In this document: one piece after another, positions 34,855 through 46,842 of the stretch
Layout: every line of letters begins with the position of its first letter
How positions within the stretch are numbered: the first letter of the stretch is position 1
Assembly: GCA_028829895.1 (NCBI GenBank)
Contig: CM054178.1
Span: forward strand, 106,117,558-106,181,557
From: Sinotaia quadrata
Lineage: Eukaryota > Mollusca > Gastropoda > Architaenioglossa > Viviparidae
Length of the DNA stretch: 64,000 nt
Direction: 5' to 3'
Position numbers and translations under genes: made by a program
Notes under the pieces: model-generated
What the model was told of the DNA's origin: nothing
Databases searched by the model: none
The model's input: only the letters and a program-made list of their open reading frames with translations

Positions 34855-34990
34855 TAGTAGTTTTGTAGAGGAATGGGACATTCCTGGTTTGGTAGTTTTG
34901 TGGAGGAATAGGACATTCCTGGTTTGGTAGTTTTGTGGAGGAATGGGACATAATTGGTTTGGTATTTTTGTAGAGGAATGGGACATTCTT
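34855..34990. repeat. 35-36 bp tandem repeat x 4
   Basis: Units read GGTTTGGTAGTTTTGTGGAG then GAATGGGACATTCCT. Confidence 0.9.
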
Positions 34991-35068
34991 AGTTTGGTAG
35001 ATTAAAAGTATAAAGAATTAGCGAAAGGTGGAATTCTGTCAAATTTCACTTCTTCTCCAAATTAAAAC

Positions 35069-35255
35069 AACATTAAAAACTATAACAAATAAATGTGATA
35101 GTATGGCTAAAGTACAACATTAAAAACCGTAATAAAGAAAAGTGACAATATGGCTAAACTAGAACATTAAAAACTGTTACAAATAAATGTGACACTATGG
35201 CTAAAGAACAAAATTAAAAACTTTAATAAGTGAATGTGATAGTGTGACTGTTACA
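35069..35255. repeat. 47-bp tandem repeat x 4
   Basis: Units start at 35069, 35116, 35163 and about 35208 (AACATTAAAAACTATAACAA then ATAAATGTGATAGTATGGC). Confidence 0.9.
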
Positions 35256-35411
35256 GCTTTCTCGTAATTTTATAGGAATTGCTCCTCAAACAATCGAAAC
35301 ATCTGACCAAGTGATTAAAATATAGAAGTAGCTTTTTGTACTAAAACGCCACACTATTTGGAATGCTAAATATAAGTCGGACTGCAGCATTAAGTGTGCA
35401 GTACAAAGGCC

Positions 35412-35560
35412 GTACTGCTTCTGACCAAATCCTACGTGCCAGCTAAATAAGTCTGCCGTACTGCGTCTGACCAAATCCTACGTGCCAGCTAAATAAGTCT
35501 GCCGTACTACTTCTGACCAAATCCTACGTGCCAGCTAAATAAGTCTGCCGTACTTATTAT
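35412..35560. repeat. 46-bp tandem repeat x 3
   Basis: Units start at 35412, 35458 and 35504 (GTACTGCGTCTGACCAAATC then CTACGTGCCAGC). Nearly perfect. Confidence 0.9.
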
Positions 35561-35844
35561 TTCAAATATCGAATCCTGATACTCCGTGAAATCCTTCAAG
35601 AAGACTAAAACGGAGTGGAATGTCGATGGACAAGACCATACAAGAATTTTCTTTAAATCTTGCAAGTGTTACCGTATGTCAATCTATACGCACCAAAAGA
35701 GAAGGGCACACGATGTTTTTCATTCAGAGTTATTTGCTCTTGCAAGTTCGCGTCTATTGGAGGAGTCATGCTCGGAGTGAAGTAAAGTGGTGCCGCTAGT
35801 AGACGCAGAGATAAATTTGTTACCCAGAATCCTTTCTCAGTCTT

Positions 35845-35845
<1 letters not shown>

Positions 35846-35894
<49 letters not shown>

Positions 35895-35950
35895 GCGCGC
35901 GCACACACGCATGCACCCCCCCAAAAAAAAAAGAAAAAGAAAAAAAAAGG
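35846..35950. repeat. CA/CG microsatellite followed by A-rich tract
   Basis: About 30 CA units, then a short CG run, C-run and purine-rich A tract. Long alternating purine-pyrimidine sequence of this kind can adopt Z-DNA. Confidence 0.9.
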
Positions 35951-36584
35951 AAATAGTATACAACAAAATCGTTCATATTCAACCAACAAAAGAGAAAGAT
36001 ATTTAGTGCACAGATAAAAATAATAATCACTTGAAATGAAATTTGAGCAATAAGTACTCCGATGAGCACTACAATACAGTCATGACTCAAAAGTAGAACA
36101 AGAAAAACCCTAAAAAATAATGAACTATTCAAAGTGAGTCGTCCATTATAATTTTTAAACTGAACACATCCTCTGTGAACGGTGAAATATGACTGGGGTG
36201 GAGGTGAGGGTAATAGCTATCAGAATATTAAGGAGTTAAAATTATAATTTGATTTAACTCCCCTGACAGAAATTAAAAGACATTTTTAAAAACAAGATCT
36301 ACATAAGTCCTTTTCAGTTTTGGAAGAAGAAAAAAGGAACGACAATTTGTACCCGAACAAATTGCTTGTTTTACATGTTGTCTCTTGACAGGCTTTTGCC
36401 TAATTATGACATTGTACTGTTAAACTGCTGAGACCCTTCTTCTCTTGACAAAAGAGTGACAACTGTGTATAGTTACAAGTTCAACGCAGAGTGAGGTGAA
36501 TCGTGTAGGAAATGGAATTTAAGTGTGCATGATAACAGTAACTAAATTAAACTGAATAATTAGCAGAAACGAGCTCTAGCTTAC

Positions 36585-36900
36585 TCTGGACTTCATCTCT
36601 GGACTTGCTGGATTTTCTTCAGACGGGCACAGAAGTCGGTTGATTGTTTCACGGCAAAGCTCGCTCCTTCAAAGTCTGGTCCAACGAGTTCAGGACGATT
36701 GCCATGACTTAGCCGCAGTTGTAGAGAAGAGAATGAAAATGAGAGAAAACCGGCTCAGCGTCTTTGGGAGCCGCCTCAAATACGACCCCTCCCCTCTTTA
36801 CACCCCGCACCCTACCCCTCCCTGTCTCCGACAATCTGTTCCATGTTAGCTGAGAGCGAGAAGAGAGGTCCTTCGGCAAAGCAAGCGATCCTTCCAATAG
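36585..36900 (-). promoter_or_regulatory. Probable VGAT promoter zone and untranslated first exon
   Basis: This region is rich in CpG compared with the AT-rich surroundings. On the minus strand a CCAGA/GTAAGC donor (break between 36585 and 36584) could join to the acceptor in front of the VGAT coding exon (29208). A strong pyrimidine tract and AG are also present near 36705-36745, so an internal exon is possible; the frame from there reads about 40 residues to a TGA at 36594-36596. Linkage to VGAT is inference from strand, splice sites and the need for an upstream untranslated exon. It could belong to another transcript. Confidence 0.3.
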
Positions 36901-37344
36901 ATTTGCAGCTGGCGAGGGGAGAGAAGTGAATTACTGATAGATTGGACTGCGAGGTTCTTACTGGCATATTTGGGATTAATGTCAGGTTTAATTGATTGTC
37001 TCCCATTCACAGTGACAGCGGCTACATGAGAGAAGTACAAGAGAGACGAGCATTGCAAGAGAATTGTGATTGTCACTGGGATTATACAGAGTGGGCATGT
37101 CCATAATTTTTCTGTTAATATTTAATTTGGCACTGAGCATTCTTCCTAACTGCTTTTAATTTTTTTTTTGTTTGTTATCATTTTTTTATTTATAGTAATT
37201 TATACATTTATTTTCCTTTAATGTTGCTGAATGATTTTGATATTTTGGGTTATATTTATTAATTTTTTAACAAAAAACAATTTACATCAAAACGTAGGCT
37301 CCTGCGATTGAAAAATAAACACGAGGCCGCTGACACAGAGAAAA

Positions 37345-37490
37345 AAAATGATAAAGACTGTTAGTATAAATACTCAAATGAAGTTACAGAAGGAAACAAA
37401 TAAAGACTGAAGGTATAAATGCGCAAATGAAGTTACAGAAGGAAACAAATAAAGACTGATGATATAAATACGCAAATGAAGTTACAGAAA
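37345..37490. repeat. 49-50 bp tandem repeat x 3
   Basis: Units read CAAATGAAGTTACAGAAGGA then AACAAATAAAGACTG. Confidence 0.9.
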
Positions 37491-38037
37491 TTGAGCTTCT
37501 CATACGAACCTGCTGTCTGCTGCCTAATTATAAAACAGTAATTCTCCGAAGAAAAGCTCTAAACTGAAAGCATCCCAAATTTTTGCAAATAAGACGTTTG
37601 TCCAATATCACCCCCTTTCTCCACCCATGTCGTCAGACTGCAACAGCTGTGCCAGTGTTGATTAGTCAATTTTAGACTAAGAATTCCAGCTACTCATCTA
37701 GTCGTGGTTGCATTCAAGCCTCTAACCGAAATCCTTCGTTGAATGTAACAAACTCTATTTTAAAAATATATTTTATTTTAAAACTAAATAAAAGCAGCAG
37801 CTTTATATAATGTAAAAGATAAAAAAGAAAAAGAAGGAAGAAGGAAGAAAGAGTTAGTGTTGAAGAAGGAGAAGAACAGAAAGAATGAAACCTGAATAAG
37901 GTAAGAAAAACTTTAGAGTTAAAATCTGGAGAGAGAAAGAGAGGGGGAGAGATGAATAAGTTAAGAAAAAGTTTAGAAAAAAAAAGAGAAGAAAAGAAAG
38001 AATTGACCATAAATTTACATTACAACTTTTAAACCTG

Positions 38038-38105
<68 letters not shown>
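38038..38105. repeat. GA microsatellite
   Basis: About 33 uninterrupted GA units at the end of a longer purine-rich stretch starting near 37800. Confidence 0.97.
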
Positions 38106-38107
<2 letters not shown>

Positions 38108-39664
38108 AAACGAGAGACCAAACTGAATAAGAAAAACTTTAGAAATGTTAAAGAAGTTTTGAAGGAACGAAGGAAGTTTGAGAGGAACGAAATCTGGAAG
38201 GAAGGAATTTGCACCAAGCCTGTGCGACGGACTAAAACTTGCATTCATTTAGTACATGCCGAATGCTATTTGTCAGTAGCCACAAAAAGTGAGATTTTTT
38301 TTTTTAGTCTTAAAAAAAAATTCGCTTCCTGAACGCAGCCCCGTGTTTAGTCAATAAAAAGGACGGATTTTAATAATGGCGTACTAAGCGCCACGTTCCG
38401 GCTTCTGCCGTGGACAAGCTGCGATTGCATTGAGCAAGCTGATTAGTCGGTTTCAAATTACCGTAAATAAAATTATTGATTATATGTCGATCTAAGGCTG
38501 AACACCTAGTATCCGTTATTGTAATTCTTATTTACCGTCTCTGGAAGATGGTGCCATAACTATATATGTTTTGTCATTAAGAGCAGCTATGGAAATTCCT
38601 CATCGTTAGCAACATTTCAGAACGTGTCGATGTCAGAAAATTTCTGATTTGGAATTTTTGCGACTTATAAAGGAGAAATGGGAGTGATGACGAAACAGAA
38701 ATATTTTTGACAAATATAAGAAGATGACACTTCACAGACGTAATTCAGTGCTTTAATAACCAGTCACTGGATCCTCCGTTTGAAAAGAAGGTACCAGTGA
38801 CAATAGGTAGAGGGTTGGGATTAATTCACATATCTGATCATTCCTTGTGGGTCTGAGATTATATCTCCTAATCCTATATATCCTTTTGTGGCGAAGTAAA
38901 TTTGCATATCCTTATTTCTAAACTTAATTGTTATATAAATTGTTAAATATCAAAGTGACCTGACCATGGGCATTGCTTATTATGATATTTTTCTAAGTGC
39001 CAAGAGTTGTAGTAAACAACAGGTGGAGAATGTGCTAGAGTTGCTGATGTAATCTAAACCCGTTTTAGGTGGATGAGTAGATTTTGTTATCCAATGGTTA
39101 AGATTTACAAGAACGAAACCAGCAAATGGACTGACATCAAGGTTCGTCTGTTGAAAAGAATTTATTTTCTAATCACTTTGAATCTGGTGTGGAAGAACTC
39201 GTCATGAAAGGTCATGAAAGGCAGTCATTAATTTAATAGTGAGTTAACTGACTGAGGGAGAATGGATTTAGAAATAGTTCGTGCATTTTGCTATTGACAT
39301 ATTTATTATATTTGCGTTTTACTTAGAGATGTATTACGTAGGTAGACTATTTTTCTACAAATTGTGAACTATGATGCTTGTATGCAGTATGCTAAACGCT
39401 TGACATTGCTTCTAGTGAACTCGTTCATAAAATTGTTATGTGTATTTATTATGCTGTATGCGTGTATTGGGCTAATAAATACTGTTGCAGGAAACTGTAA
39501 GATGAGACTTGAATGCAGGAAAGAATGGACTTATGGATGAATACACTTGAAATCTAGCGTTTATTCCCTGAATATATTTTACAGGGAAGAAGCAGCCTTT
39601 TTGTTTCTTACCAGAATCTCTGGATTTACTGATTTATAAACCATAGTAGATTCGAGAAGTCTCT

Positions 39665-39883
39665 ATGCCAGTGTGTAAGTGTAAGGATACACTGCACTCT
39701 GTTAAATGTATGACGGCAAAGTATGCTCGACTACATCATAGAATTTCTGGTACAAGCAAGTTAGTGGAAATTGTTACAATGTTGGGCTGCTTGAGGGAAC
39801 TAATACAACGAAAGAGTGCCCAGATTAGTCTCGAGAGAAATGCAGCTGAAGGAACATTTTACAGTGTGCCAGAGGACTTATGA
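39665..39883 (+). CDS. Small hypothetical ORF (72 codons)
   Basis: An ATG-started frame with Cys/Lys/Arg-rich composition ends in TGA-free sequence at TGA/TAA-type stop 39881-39883, and an AATAAA follows about 22 bases later. It has no domain I recognise and no clear splice sites. It may be a retroposed fragment or a chance ORF. Confidence 0.15.
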   Translation: MPVCKCKDTLHSVKCMTAKYARLHHRISGTSKLVEIVTMLGCLRELIQRKSAQISLERNAAEGTFYSVPEDL

Positions 39884-40161
39884 AACTGACAATTCTATTG
39901 TGAACAATAAACTTGTGACTTTCTTATGACTGCACAAAAGAATATTGCAGCATCACCTACAAAAGGTTCTATACAAACTATTATCGCTTATCTCTAATAA
40001 CTGAATTTCTCTTCTCATCTAAGAACTATCATGTGATTTATACTGACACTAATCTTTTGAATTATGTGTTAGAATATAAGACTGTATAAATATTGAAACT
40101 ATTTGAACGTGGTTCATGGAAATATTGATGTCAAGGAATCTTTTTGTTGTATTTGCTATAC

Positions 40162-40193
40162 GTATATTTGATTGTTGATTTAATAAATTTATT
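40162..40193. repeat. 32-bp sequence shared with 6432-6463
   Basis: Identical 32-bp stretch with an internal AATAAA; see the entry at 6432. Confidence 0.5.
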
Positions 40194-40518
40194 GTGAAAA
40201 AGTATTTTAAAAATGTTTTAATCACATCTTGGTTTGTATTGTTACATAGAGACACCTAAAAAAAACCCACCAAAATGATAGAATTTTGAGATAGTGACAA
40301 GTACTAAGCTGTTAAGTAGGCCTACACTTACAATTTAATTTAAGAGTGTGTTGAATGATGAATATCATTGTAGGCCTACTGCTTAACATTTAAGCATTAT
40401 TTAATACCTTTAATTTACCTTTTGAAAAAAAGATCTTGAGGTATAATAAATTTTACTAAAATTATGTAAATTAACAACACAGGAATAATTAAAAAATTGA
40501 TCAAATGACAGTGCTGGC

Positions 40519-40701
40519 TTAGCAGGCAATATCAAGGACGACAACAGATAAAACTGCACATATCCTTTGCTTCATCGGTTGCTTGAATATTTTCATCATT
40601 TTTACTGCTGATACATCAGAAATGTCAATATTATTGTCTAAAACATTTCTGTTCAGCAGTCTAGCTATTGCAGCAGACAACACAGGAGTAGTACACGTCA
40701 T
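40519..40701 (-). CDS. Small hypothetical ORF with upstream ETS-like site
   Basis: A 60-codon ATG frame on the minus strand, rich in Val, Ile, Ala and Lys with a hydrophobic C-terminus. Eight bases upstream of the ATG is ACCGGAAGT, a consensus ETS site often seen in compact promoters of housekeeping genes. No splice partner or family could be identified, and the downstream sequence is AT-rich. A first coding exon of an unrecognised gene is possible; chance is also possible. Confidence 0.25.
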   Translation of the reverse strand: MTCTTPVLSAAIARLLNRNVLDNNIDISDVSAVKMMKIFKQPMKQRICAVLSVVVLDIAC

Positions 40702-41377
40702 GAAGCTTACTTCCGGTAGGTATCAACTCGATAACTAGCTCCTAAAACGAATTAATTTACACCCCAGATAGCACAATTTTGCACAGTTATAATGTTATTT
40801 TTCACTACCATAAATCAATCACAATGACCACTAAAAAATAAACTTTCAATCCTTAAATTAATTTTTAAAATACATCCGGCCAAAGTCGGAACGAAGTAGG
40901 TGAAGCATCATAGCAATAATATTAGGTGAATTTGTGTCAGATTCATGCACAGCCATGTTTTATAAACAGAAACAACAAGGAAAACCACATAACCTCAGCA
41001 GTAATATATACAGAGGATGATTTCCTTCTGTGTTAGTAACCAGCAATAAGACTTAGTACTATGGTTATAATTTATTAAGGCAGGGAGCCAAAATATGTGT
41101 CACGTCAATGGTTAGCTTGTATTTTACTGATGAATATTAGGTTAGTTTCTGTTATGTTCATTTGCATGCGGTTGGGTGGCACTTCGATTGGTTCATTAGA
41201 GTGAGTGTCTGGAACATTTAGGTATGTTTCCAGCCCAGGGATAAGGATCAGCTGCTCTAGAAGGTAGGTTTGCCTGTAGTCTATTTTTAGAAAAGGATGT
41301 GGAATACATAAACCATTATGTGATATGAACCCTACTCCAGTATCGCGAGGTGCTACATTAAAAAGTCTATTTCCAAA

Positions 41378-41379
<2 letters not shown>

Positions 41380-41424
<45 letters not shown>
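41380..41424. repeat. CA microsatellite
   Basis: About 22 uninterrupted CA units. Confidence 0.97.
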
Positions 41425-41426
<2 letters not shown>

Positions 41427-42419
41427 TATACACACATGCTTTATCAAAAACTGTCTGGTCGATAAAGATTAAGTACCCTATAAACCAACATCTGTCTAAA
41501 AGTTCAAAGAAAGAAAATGTAGTTATCTGACAGATTAGAAAGCAGCATTTAACTATAGTTTAGCTTATCATTGTGCACACCACGGAGCAAGAATATAACG
41601 CTTTCTTCACTAAACTCTAGACTCGAGAAACAACCTAGTCAGATCGCAGGGTAACTAATTGTCCATACGGTCAGTAAGTCTGATCTCTTACCGTAGTTCA
41701 TGTGCTAAAAGTGCTCACATTTTGTTTATGCTCATCTGCTTCTAAATGCAATGAAAAGGTATATTTTCTCTTGAGTTTCCTTTATGTAAGAATCAACTGT
41801 TAGATTCAACTATCAGTACAACAATGTTTATTATCTACAGAAATGAAATCACCTTTAATGCGTTTGATACATGAGCACACGTCTTATTTCTAACTGTACG
41901 GTAATTTTCATCAAAAATTGAGGTACAACTAAACTAATCAGTATGATTCATAGTAGAAACTTCCATCTCGATTCCAACATCTTGACAGGAAATCTTTGAA
42001 GAGATCCGTTTCACATGGAGGATGTGAACACAAGTCTGTTTTCCAAATGACGACAGCAGTAAGATGGATTCGAAACAATCCCTCTTTTACTTTCAGAGGC
42101 AACGTTATGTCAAGTAAGAGAGCGAACAGTAGTTAACTCAAATATAAATAAGGAAACATTTTTAATCGAATTTATTCAAAATGATTCACAACCACTAGTC
42201 ATTTTGTCGTTGAAAAGCACTTTCTTAAGGATTCCATGTTAATTATTACTTTACTAGTGAGTTCATCATCGCACTCTTTGCCGATCTTTCGTGAAATGGA
42301 ATGATCCTAACTGTTCTTTTGTTTGGGGTGGGTATTTTATACTGGCTTTACAAAGATTTCTTTGATTAAAATTAGCTGCATTATAAGCATGACTTGTTTA
42401 ATGGTTAGGTGTGTTGTAT

Positions 42420-42710
42420 TTTTTGTTTTATTGTTTAAAGTGTTGTTGTACTATTTCGTAAGTTGTACTCACTTCATTTGTTCTATTATTAAAAGTGTTC
42501 ATATATTGTACTATTTCGTTAAGTTGTATTGATTTCATGTGTTCTATTATTAGAAGTGTACTTGTACTATTTCGTTAAGTTGTACAGATTTCATGTGTTC
42601 TATTATTAGAAGTGTACTTGTACTATTTCGTAGGTTGTACTGATTTCATGTATTCTATTATTAGAAGTGTTTATATGTTGTACTATTTCGTAAGTTGTAC
42701 TCACTCACTT
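42420..42710. repeat. About 56-bp tandem repeat x 5
   Basis: Units contain TTGTACTATTTCGTAAGTTG followed by TACTGATTTCATGTGTTC and TATTATTAGAAGTGT. Weaker repeats of a TGTTGTATTGACTGTAT type continue to about 43.3 kb. Confidence 0.85.
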
Positions 42711-43410
42711 TGTGCACTGAGTTGATCTATCGTATAGGTTAATTGTCTGACTGACGTCATTGGTAAATATGACAACTTGGTTGTTAATTCTAGATTTAAG
42801 TGTTTCTCTGGATTGCTTTTGTCTACTTGAATCTAGTGTGCTTATTAATTGCAGTGCTGCTTCTGGTCCTTTTGTTTTTCAGTCTTGAAATGTACATGTT
42901 CTTACTTTGCAATGTACTGTCCTTATATGATTCTGGCTTGCTCTTTAGCACTCGGTAAACCTGTTGTAAGCTACAAGTTGTATATTAAAGTTTGTATTGA
43001 CTCTATATGCTATACAACCTTAATTGTTGTATTGACTGTATGTATACATGCTCTATAAACATAACTATTGCATTGGCATATCTATTCATGCTGTACATGC
43101 TTAATGTTGTATTGACTGTATCTATACACATGGTATTGGCTGTATTTATGCAAGCTTAATTATTTTTAATGTCTATGTCTATTCTTGTTGGGATGCTAAA
43201 TGTTGAATTGTCTGTGTCTATTCATGCTGTACATTCCTAATGTTGTATTGGTTGTCTCCTGTACATGTATGTCTTAAATATTGTATTGGTTGATATGTAT
43301 ATACCGAAGTGTTTGCTTAATTGTTGCAGTGTCTTGATCTCCTTGTACCTGTTGTAGATGCTGAATTGTTGTAGTGACTTCATCTTTTCATGTTTAAGCT
43401 TATCTGAGAT

Positions 43411-43508
43411 TCTAAATTGATTCATAATGATGTTGTAAATTCATTTCCTAACTTAATATGTGGTGCTGACAAAATATTCCTAAATGTTCCTATTTAATCA
43501 CCCTTTTC
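43411..43508. repeat. 98-bp direct repeat, copy 1
   Basis: Matches 44911-45008 with one mismatch; the spacing is exactly 1500 bp. Flanking sequences are unrelated. Confidence 0.9.
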
Positions 43509-44910
43509 TTGTGGCTTCATCTTCTTCCTTGGCTTGATCTCTTCAGACCTTATCATAGTATACGATTGCAGTTTGATCTATTTTACTGACGTCATAAGAT
43601 ACCTGCGTAATAAGCTGTAGTAATTTTACAAGGCAATTACATACAAAATATTACATTAACAGAATTGACTCGTTGTTGGCTGTTAAATGTTTGTCACATA
43701 CTGGTCTGTTCAGGCAACATGGTACATTATGTCTTGAAGTTTTGTTCTGCTGAAGAATCTTCGGTCCATTAGTTTGATTTGTCCACATATAGCCCTTAGT
43801 GACTTGTTGCAATGTATAGCTTTGACCCGTGGCCTGCTAGCTTTATTTGTCCACATGGAGCCCGACTGACTTGCTTCTCCTGAAATGCTTTGGACGGTAT
43901 AACATTAATAAATTAAGTCTATCGTTTTTCTAATTTATCTGATATATTTCAATTATTATTATTTTTAAAATCCATTTGTCTGGGTTCCTTATTATATTTA
44001 TGCATTAGAGTCAAGGTCATCAGAAGCTTGCATGGACAGTTAGAGTGTGACAGAGTATCAGAGAATAGAAGGTTCAGCAATTATGCAATTGACAAGGCCA
44101 GGTCGAATGGGAGTAACCTGTGCAAATGATATGTAATTGAAAGAAAGTTTTACCAGATGGGTGAATTAAGAGCATTGGTTGGATGGGGAAGAGAGATGAA
44201 TGGTGCGTGACTAAAGGTGTAAGAGAGGAGTAATCAGGGCTGTTATCTAACGTTGTGGGTAATTTCCGAGCTGACCTATGAATCTCTGGTTAGATGTGCA
44301 TTTATATCTATATGGCCATATATGCATTTATATGGCCACCTTTGAAATCTTGGAATAAGTTCAAATGCAACCCTTTCAGTTCCTCAAAGACTGTGTAGAG
44401 GAAAATCCATGTAACAAACTCTAATAGGTGTGGATGCATGAAATTTTGACTGTGTTTTTATTATTAACTTTTTACTTCAGCTGGTAGAAAATATATGAAG
44501 TAGGAATGTTTTGTGATTTTTTTTTGGTATGTTTCAAATTAAGATTTAGTGCTGTCTCTTTGTGCTGTTGCAGGAACGAGTCAGTGGTTTTAGGGTCTCT
44601 GATTTCAAGTATTTATTCTTCTTTAGTAATTTTCTATGCTGTATGATGGAGTGAAGATAGCTCGGTAAGTTGAAATTTGTTTCCAAGATATAAGGTGTTG
44701 TGTATTCCAACCTGAGGTCTGTTTATTGGAGTCGATGCTTGTTTCAGAATTTTAAGGTAGCTGGCGAATAGTAACGTTGATACTGGTTTCCTGACTATAA
44801 AACGTGTGTACGTCATTCGAACATGAATTTGTAAATTGAAGATTTTAGTATCTTAAGAGCTAATGTTGGATGAAGACAGCTGGAGAATTGTAAAATTTGA
44901 TACCCAATTT

Positions 44911-45008
44911 TCTAAATTGATTCATAATGATGTTGTAAATTCATTTCCTAACTTAATATGTGGTGCTGACAAAATATTTCTAAATGTTCCTATTTAATCA
45001 CCCTTTTC
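44911..45008. repeat. 98-bp direct repeat, copy 2
   Basis: See 43411-43508. Confidence 0.9.
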
Positions 45009-46139
45009 AATATTCAATATTTGCTGGTTGAACCTAAGCTGTATAAATTGAAGTTTGTTTAAGAATTTAAATGACATAGTTGTCAGTTGAATTTTCATGA
45101 ATATTATTTCAGGCCTGTATGACGTTTGGTTGGTTCAGTTATGTTGCATAAATTTATTGTGGCACCGTCACTTATCCCGTTCGTTTTCATAATTTATATG
45201 CAATGATTAGTTTTGATACAGTTATTGAATTGCAGTGATGGATAATTCAAGCCTTTTAAGGGTATGTGCAGTAATGTTGAACACAGTTTCCTGTGAGTGG
45301 TTCGATAGCTGAACGTCTGCTTAGTCCTTTGCTGTTTGGTGGAGGGGTGTATGGGTTCAGGTGGGTAGAAGAGAATCAAAAGGCACTGGGACTGTGATTG
45401 GTTGACAGAACTACAATCCCCTCCTTTCTTGGAGTGAGTCGAGCCAGGATAACTCCATACATGAAAATGATTTTTTTTTGTCACTATTAACTGTCGCTCT
45501 GCTCCATTTTTCGAACTCTTATTTAATGTCTGGTTGGTTGAATGTTAAATGTTATTTAAATTTAAGTTGAGATTTTCTGGACTCATAATTTGGCACATTA
45601 GAGGAACATTTGAACATTTTTATTTACAACTGGACATAACGGGCTGAGAGCTACTGAAATTTGTTAATGTATCTTTATTGTATCTTTTTAATTTTCAAAC
45701 GAGTATATACGAATTAAGGACATGGACAAAGAATTAAGGACAGGATATGAGTGAATGAGCCAGCTTGTAATTAACAGTTTGGTTGTCTAAATATTAAAAA
45801 CCCGTAAACCAGTGCGTATTTGAATATTTGACTTTTAAAATATATATATATGAAATGTTTAATCATGATTGATGTTAATTAAATTGTTAATTATTTCTCT
45901 TTCTGCATCTTGTGTTTGACGAGTTGAGTGCTGCAGAATTCTGAGTGCATGTAGGTAGAGTGAGGTTAATAGGGCAGCCACAAAACGTAATCAGGATAAT
46001 TGTAATAACTGGCATAACGATAACCACAACTTTGCTTTTCTCTTCGTTCAGAAAGAATCCATTGTGGATTAGATCCTCGATCTGTAATCGGGTACTTGAC
46101 TCGGAAGTAGACTACTAACCGATACCTTGATTTGTCCAC

Positions 46140-46380
46140 ATGTAGCTCTTGTGGCTTAGGCTAATGGCTTGATGGCTTTTTCTTTCTTCTTAAATCTAAT
46201 GGCATGGTGGCTTTTTCTTCTTAAGTCTAATGGCCTGATGGACCTTCTTTCTTAGTCTGAGGGCTTTTTCTTTCTTCTTAAGTCTAATGGCCTGATGGTC
46301 TTTTCTTCTTAATTTTAATGGCCTGATGGCTTTTTCTTTCTGACTTAGTCTAATGGCCTGACGGTCTTTTCTTCTTAAAT
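46140..46380. repeat. Degenerate pyrimidine-rich repeat, about 30-36 bp units
   Basis: Several units contain AAGTCTAATGGCCTGATGGC followed by TTTTTCTTTCTT. Confidence 0.8.
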
Positions 46381-46718
46381 TCTTTCTTGTTCTGTTAGCA
46401 TGGTATCATGTCTTGTAATGATTAATTTTAAAGAAAGAATTATTTTAAAAAATACATCCCCTTATTCCCAATCAACTTTTCATTTTTTTAAAATTTAAGT
46501 TAATGTACACATTTTTAATGGACTGACAAAATATTCTACTTAAGAGAAGTAGATGAAAGGTACGCAAGCGAAAACGATCTCGCTTGTTCATTATTTATTT
46601 AAGTATTTGTCTTATGGATACCTAGTAGCATCTGTAGCAGCAGCAACAACAGCAGCAGTAGTGGTAGTACAATAACTTAACTTTGCGACTGATTTTCTGA
46701 GAAACAATAAGTTCTCAA

Positions 46719-46790
46719 CTTGAAGACAGTACGGACATGACTGACGTTTTTCACCTTGAAGACAGTACGGACATGACTGACGTTTTTCAA
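46719..46790. repeat. 36-bp tandem repeat x 2
   Basis: Two near-identical units start at 46719 and 46755 (CTTGAAGACAGTACGGACAT then GACTGACGTTTTTCA). Confidence 0.85.
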
Positions 46791-46842
46791 AAGTAAACAA
46801 GCCCCAGCACGATTTCCTATGCACAGGCATTCACTTTCATAA

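Noticed and set aside
35653..36132. 159-codon minus-strand frame with Cys-Val repeats
   Set aside because: Created by the CA/CG microsatellite and flanking low-complexity DNA.
38015..38248. Ser-Leu repeat ORFs on the minus strand
   Set aside because: Translation of the GA microsatellite.
43411..45008. LTR retrotransposon bounded by the 98-bp repeats
   Set aside because: The repeats are too short, and there are no TG..CA ends, primer site or coding remnants between them.
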